Made by a program: the position numbers and the translations under genes. Shown one piece after another: positions 59,701-64,000 of a stretch of 64,000 nucleotides of DNA. The notes under the pieces are model-generated. The model saw only the letters and a list, made by a program, of their open reading frames with translations. It ran no database searches and was not told where the DNA came from. Position 1 is the first letter of the stretch. The number at the start of each line of letters is the position of its first letter. The stretch is from contig CM024169.1 of NCBI GenBank assembly GCA_013433145.1, positions 6,860,501 through 6,924,500 of the forward strand, read 5' to 3'. The DNA is from Ascaris suum. Lineage: Eukaryota; Nematoda; Chromadorea; Rhabditida; Ascarididae.

Positions 59701-61479
59701 GTGCCGGTTTCGACCGTTGAACTTACATGAAGCTCGAAGTTATTCACACCAAAAATATTTGCAGCAGATACTATGAACTCAATCGAATAGTTGCACAAAA
59801 CAAATTCCTCTGCGGCATGACACATTTAAGGCAAACAAATTTTACAGCCATCGTGGAATGCACAACAAATCATTCGATTCAACGCCTACAAATATAGCAA
59901 AGCAGTTAACGATCGTTTCAGTTCATTAGAAATTTAAGCTGATTTTTGACAAAAAACTATCATTAAATTTGAGTCAGGTATGGACAGGAGAAAGGGTGAG
60001 CAATATTTGATATGGAGATTTTCAGGAGGCACGCTCGTGGAAGTGAGGCATGGTGCACTGGTACAATTATGGGCATGAACATCCACCATTACGGACTTCC
60101 TTGAACATCACAGCTGTTCGACCGTTATGCGCATTCATAAACCACTCCATTTTTTAATCAATGAGGATCGCTACTTAAGTTTGTGCTCAATTTGATTAGC
60201 TCTCTGCTTGCGATACAGTTCATTCATTATCTTCATTAAATTTCATCATATAAATTCTCAACAGAGTTCTGGTTGCCTTCCTCTAATCACACATCGCTGC
60301 CACAAATAACTTCCCAACTATTTTAACAAAACTCGCTCCCGTTTCAATATTCAGAAATCATTCGCAATAATTTCCAATGCAATTAGTTGAGAAACGTAGC
60401 AATAATCTATTGTGGAATGATCTCCCCTATAGAGCGAGACATAGAAACTTGAGTCTCCTAATAATAAATGACAATTAAAGCTCAATTATAGATAGTCATT
60501 AAGAGAAGCTATTTAATAGATATCTCGAGATAACTTTCACGCTAAGTGATCATCGCTTTATGCTTTCTCAGTTTAAATCAACTCTCAAAAATGAACGTCC
60601 ACCATCGAACCAAACCCGGCGCGAATATCGGCCATGCGGCATAATTATGAGCAACTGCAAAAATTTGCCGGAAGTGCAAGTACACTCTACATTTTTATGA
60701 TACCACTCAGCGCCTATATCGTGAATTAGCCAAAATGAAGAAAAAATGCTCAGCAGCGCATCCATTACATTATCAAAATCATTCGTATGTTTCATCAAGA
60801 AACCGTTTTGCTACCCGATTGTTCGCAGAATGCGATCCGATGGAAACTCTAAACCCAAAAAATTTGACCCGGCTTGATTAATTCTAGTGTAATATTGTAA
60901 AATGCGCGTAAATTTCTACTCACATTTAAAGCACACAAACTCTTTCAAAAGTGGGCAGGTCAAGTTGTGAGTTGATCGGAAGGTTACTGATGGAATGCCT
61001 TACCTCCATCAAACTTTGTTACATGATTACGCACATATTATACAAGTTTGCAAGGAAAACATGCAAATTTCTGCAGATGAAAACTCGGAGAAATCTGCAA
61101 AGTCGCATGAAAATCTGTCAGCGAAAATCGATGGATGCTATCATGTAGTGGCATGTGGAGGTGCAGACACCAATCACTGCATCGTCAGCATGCTAAGTCG
61201 GTCCGTGCTGTCACGTAAACGAAATGAGCAGACAGATGTTTACAGTCCCAGTAGTTGGCCGGCCGCTTCAAAACTATTAAAAGGACCTGTACCACCAATG
61301 GAGAGCTAACTAGGCCGAACGGCCAATTGAACCAAAACTTCCGATTTTTAAAGACAATATCCTCGTTCTTGACTTTTAAGCACTGCAATGCACGCCGTGA
61401 TCTGTTTAGCGTCCTAAGATCAGCATTCCCAGCACGTACATATGAAGATCTGTTTATGGGAAATTTCACAACGAAGTGA
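47445..61479 (+). CDS. gsnl-1: gelsolin-like actin-severing/capping protein, four gelsolin repeats
   Basis: Exons: 47445-47516, 47628-47702, 51212-51274, 51808-51885, 52941-52993, 53623-53737, 54233-54343, 54685-54751, 55989-56127, 56923-57001, 57485-57601, 58011-58199, 58940-59050, 59513-59642 and probably 61433-61479. All join in phase and give about 481 residues, close to the C. elegans four-repeat GSNL-1. Gelsolin repeats bind actin; calcium opens the protein to sever and cap filaments, and phosphoinositides reverse this. The start ATG lies 13 nt after TTTTTAAG and yields the family opening [16 protein letters not shown]. No signal peptide is seen, so it is cytoplasmic. There is no villin headpiece. 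Two introns are GC-AG. The first 13 exons and most of the 14th are well supported; the last exon is tentative. Confidence 0.9.
54233..56127 (+). CDS. gsnl-1: gelsolin repeat 2 exons (exons 7-9)
   Basis: The joined product reads [31 protein letters not shown], then [20 protein letters not shown] and, after an acidic linker, [25 protein letters not shown] is the signature of repeat 2. The small 67 nt exon at 54685-54751 is essential: without it the IRDxER block is missing. It joins the next exon through a split Asp codon (G|AC). The linker [15 protein letters not shown] leads into repeat 3. The donor of exon 7 is GC (AAG|GCAATA). Confidence 0.88.
56923..57601 (+). CDS. gsnl-1: gelsolin repeat 3 exons (exons 10-11)
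   Basis: Exon 56923-57001 completes a split Arg codon and reads [20 protein letters not shown]. Exon 57485-57601 reads [20 protein letters not shown] and [29 protein letters not shown] and VWVGK are repeat 3 hallmarks. The next exon (58011-58199) finishes the repeat with [19 protein letters not shown]. All donors here are GT. Confidence 0.9.
58011..59642 (+). CDS. gsnl-1: end of repeat 3 and gelsolin repeat 4 exons (exons 12-14)
   Basis: Exon 58011-58199 ends with [13 protein letters not shown]. Exon 58940-59050 starts at the acceptor AAATTGCAG and reads [20 protein letters not shown]. Exon 59513-59642 reads [20 protein letters not shown] and [20 protein letters not shown]. The [12 protein letters not shown] join reproduces the family sequence exactly, which excludes nearby upstream acceptors (58862, 58879, 58886) that would insert extra residues. 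The donor after LFKS is either GTGCGT at 59639 (phase 0) or GTTTAT at 59643 (phase 1); the second allows the terminal exon proposed at 61433. Confidence 0.85.
58685..58760 (-). tRNA. tRNA-like remnant (A-box and B-box pattern) in an intron
   Basis: On the minus strand, TAGTTGTCTGGCTAACGCG resembles a tRNA D-arm/A box. About 40 nt later GATTCAAATCCC fits a B box. The middle reads CTGTCTGACTAATGATTC, like a decayed anticodon arm. I could not form a proper anticodon stem or a matching acceptor stem, so this is at most a tRNA pseudogene or a tRNA-derived repeat, antisense within a gelsolin-like intron. Confidence 0.25.
59643..61432. other. probable last intron of the gelsolin-like gene
   Basis: AT-rich sequence. 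A competing last exon at about 60026 (ATTTTCAG, then EARSWK and a stop) would fit phase 0 but shows no family resemblance. Plus-strand frames at 60951-61309 are open but unsupported. Confidence 0.4.
61433..61479 (+). CDS. gsnl-1: probable terminal exon of the gelsolin-like gene
   Basis: After GCATTCCCAG the plus strand reads [14 protein letters not shown] and TGA. Joined to the GTTTAT donor at 59643 it gives LFKSVPRTYEDLF, similar to the TYE(Q/D)L tail seen after the last repeat in other gelsolin/severin proteins, and brings the length near that of GSNL-1. The donor is weak but of the same kind as four others in this gene. Confidence 0.45.
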
Positions 61480-63804
61480 ACATCTCTATGACAACCTACT
61501 AGTTTATGGTGGGAAGCATCCTCATAGCTTGGGTTCCAGATCGTACAAAGGAGCCGAGAATGACGTTCTCATTACTTCGATTCTCGCAATGCACGGCTGG
61601 ACGGGGTTATCTGGCCACGGTACAGCACGTATGTTCTGCAAAAAAAACGGTCAACAGTAGGAGTGCTGCTCAACAGTTTAGTCGGCACAAAGGCTTCAAG
61701 GAACATGAAACGGCAGAACAAGGTGATCAGGGTCGATTCTCACAAACGATCCTCAAAGTGGATATGGACATCACACTGAAAGTTTTGCTCAAAGCGGCTG
61801 ATAAACTGCGCGACGAAATATAAGCGGACAGGTACCCGAACAGACAGCTCCTGCGCATTATGTTCATTGCACACAAAACGGGTGAGGATGCATGCCAGAG
61901 GAACGGGTGTAATATGCGTTTCAACAAACCGAACACCTGACCATTCAGTTGCACGAATTGCCAACCACAAATACATAATTTCGCGCAAAGACGGCATTTA
62001 AATAATGCGCTTTTGCAAGGAAGTTCATGTTACGCGCTATGAGAGAAAAAAAAAACTGAAATTTTCCTCATAGAATCACCTAAAACTATTTTTTGCTAAG
62101 TTTTAATGTCTAAATCTGGTACGTTATTTGTTAATAAAGTATGAGATTATGCGAATGTGAGGTGGGATACTGGGGCCATAAAGCAAAAATGATCCTCAAC
62201 ACACAACAAATAATCACAGCGAAAAGCGTGTTCAATTATTTCCAGTCGAAAGGAAAAATTTATTCTTTTGCGTACGATTCCTGAAATGCGCAATGCAACT
62301 CTCGTAAGCATGGCAGCGATGGTCCAAGTGGAAAACTATATAAGCCTCGTCGACGATGACAAGCAAGTAAGTGACTGCAATTGCAGAAAAAGGATCGTGG
62401 AGGTGAGTATGATCGGAAAGAATAGGTGACAATCTAGGGCTGAGCAATGAGGCGTGTAATGGAATATTTGGCGAGAGCGCTGCATTGCTAGCTATTTAGT
62501 TGATGTAGTTCGAGCGCAGCCAGTGAGCTGGGAAAGCTACCATGAATGCTACATGAGCGCCATCGAGAAGGCAAGCACTAATATGCAGTTTCATATAGCA
62601 CTCATGGCCGGCTGCTAAAAGTGGTTAAAGTGGTACAATTTCTGCACATTTTCATAATTCATTTTGTAATCGCAACCCCTTGTAAAGTTCCATAAAAGAT
62701 GTGCCACTGAGTTATAGGAGAGGGGCTGGCCTACTTCACCTAAATTCTCAGCAGCACATGCTAAAATATTCGCATCTGGCTTGCATAATTTGACATGAGA
62801 CGAGCAGTTAATGTTCGAATTTCCCTCACAGCAGTAATCATTTTGCTTTCATCCTTATCGAAATGCATATCAGAGAATGTAATAGCACGCCGTAATTTAA
62901 ACTCTTCATATAGTGCTCTTCACCAATAAAAATAAGTATAGGGCATTACAGCTAAGAAGGTAGCCCTCTTACTAAATTTCCACGATTTCTCGTTTCTGGG
63001 CTGCGGCGTTTAGAAACGATTAGAACCCGAGGCATAGGTGAACATTACAAAGTGGTGTGGAAACTCTTGGGGTTGGGGCAAGTACGCATCCCACGTGTGT
63101 TAGACGATTCACCATTCTATTCGTTAAGTGAGTTATTACATATTGACTTGTTTTTTTTTTGTATGCATGTGTGAGGGAAAACTCTGCCAAAAGCTCCTGA
63201 TGGCCCTCGATGCTCAGAGAAGGGCTTTTATCCAAGACGAATTTCAGGAATGATATAAGTGTCCGAGCAACAGTGACAAGTTTTTTATCGATTAATGCAC
63301 AGAAATTCGCCCATATAGCAAGCACTAAACCTGCCAAACATTTTCCTCGGCGTAATGGCATGCCAAAAGCAAAGCACAGCTGGCACAAGGCGATTGCAGA
63401 GAAATAAATGCACCGCTATTGAAAGCCTTCATTTCTTTCTCAGCCTCACTACTAGACAACTGTTCCCTATGACAGTAGTAGTCCAAGCCGCTTTGCTGTT
63501 TTGCTTATTTTCTAGGCGATTATTTCGTTAAAAAGTCATTTTGTCGGGAAATAACTCGGAAAACTGCTCTTATTTTCCAAATACATATTTTCGTTTATTA
63601 GCACTCATGGCGCCGGAAAGATAATTCACTGTATAGATGATGGTTTTTGTCGCATCCTATTTATCACGTGTATGAAGCCAACCTACAGATCTTCCATCAC
63701 ATATTTGTTTGATCGAGAAATTGAATGATTGAAGGTGCGCAAAATTGGCGTGGAACATTATCAGTTTAAAAAGGGAATCAGGTTAAACCGAGGTTCGATA
63801 GAGA
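61480..63804. other. intergenic region between tandem gelsolin-like genes
   Basis: About 2.3 kb. It contains a short open frame in several phases (61506-61997, relatively GC-rich, unrecognised) and an AATAAA at 62133. It should hold the 3' UTR of the first gelsolin-like gene and the promoter of the second, whose ATG is at 63805. GAATCAG at 63774-63780 could be a trans-splice acceptor. Confidence 0.4.
62133..62138 (+). terminator. possible polyadenylation signal
   Basis: AATAAA in TTAATAAAGTATG, about 650 nt after the proposed gelsolin-like stop. Chance occurrence is likely in this AT-rich DNA. Confidence 0.25.
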
Positions 63805-63876
63805 ATGTCGCGTGCGAAAGACCCCATGTGGAAGGATGTTGGAAAGGAGCCTGGATTAGAAATATGGCGAATAACG
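63805..63876 (+). CDS. first exon of a second gelsolin-like gene (runs off the window)
   Basis: ATG at 63805 begins MSRAKDPMWKDVGKEPGLEI and WRIT, then ACG|GTAAGC. It is the N-terminal motif of gelsolin/villin proteins (DPxxKDVGKxPGLEIWRI). The exon is 72 nt and ends in phase 0, identical in length and phase to exon 1 of the gene at 47445. About half of its residues match that exon (the WKDVGKEPGLEIWRI core most strongly). It is therefore a tandem paralogue on the same strand, 2.3 kb downstream. The rest lies beyond the right edge. Confidence 0.85.
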
Positions 63877-64000
63877 GTAAGCTAAAGCTATAAACTATTG
63901 AAAATTTCAGCATCTCAGTTCATTCCCATGAGAGTTGACAGCGAAGTTCGGAAGGCCTTTTAAGATATTTGCTGCTTTGTTGTATTGTTAGAATTCAGCA

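Noticed and set aside
60026..60046. Alternative last exon of the gelsolin-like gene (EARSWK then stop)
   Set aside because: It fits phase 0 and has a good acceptor but no resemblance to gelsolin tails; the 61433 exon fits the family better.
61506..61997. Overlapping open frames downstream of the gelsolin-like gene
   Set aside because: Open on both strands in several phases, consistent with a local GC increase; no motif or splice pair was recognised.

Overview
The window is nuclear DNA from a nematode, most likely a clade V strongylid such as a hookworm. The evidence is AT-rich sequence, genes cut into 50-200 nt exons by introns of up to several kb, TTTYAG-type splice acceptors, one good candidate spliced-leader acceptor, and nematode-like orthologues. 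The hookworm assignment is inference: it rests on gene structure and on my unverified recollection of one repeat at about 26.1 kb. Nothing bacterial, viral or CRISPR-like was seen.

Layout. (1) 0.4-10.4 kb, minus strand: the 5' half of a RABGAP1/TBC-11-type Rab GAP, with the PTB (PID) domain and the DUF3694-type region on seven phase-consistent exons, plus one candidate exon at each end. The catalytic TBC domain would lie beyond the left edge. (2) 10.4-47 kb: sparse, repeat-rich DNA. It holds two long AT microsatellites, three decayed pieces of non-LTR retrotransposons (two near-identical and inverted, about 24 kb apart), a large palindrome, and several isolated splice-flanked exons that I cannot name. 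The best of these is a possible minus-strand secreted preproprotein (27.4 to 23.8 kb) with a signal peptide, acidic helical segments and dibasic sites. (3) 47.4-61.5 kb, plus strand: a gelsolin-like protein of four gelsolin repeats (GSNL-1 type). I could assemble fourteen exons plus a probable short last exon by phase and family match; it includes two GC-AG introns. (4) 63.8 kb to the right edge: the first exon of a second gelsolin-like gene in tandem, with a first exon of the same length and phase.

The two recognisable genes act separately. The RABGAP1-type protein regulates Rab GTPases in membrane traffic; the gelsolin-like proteins sever and cap actin filaments under calcium and phosphoinositide control. 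Exon models were built by eye from splice signals, reading-frame phase and remembered family consensus. No database search or transcript evidence was available.
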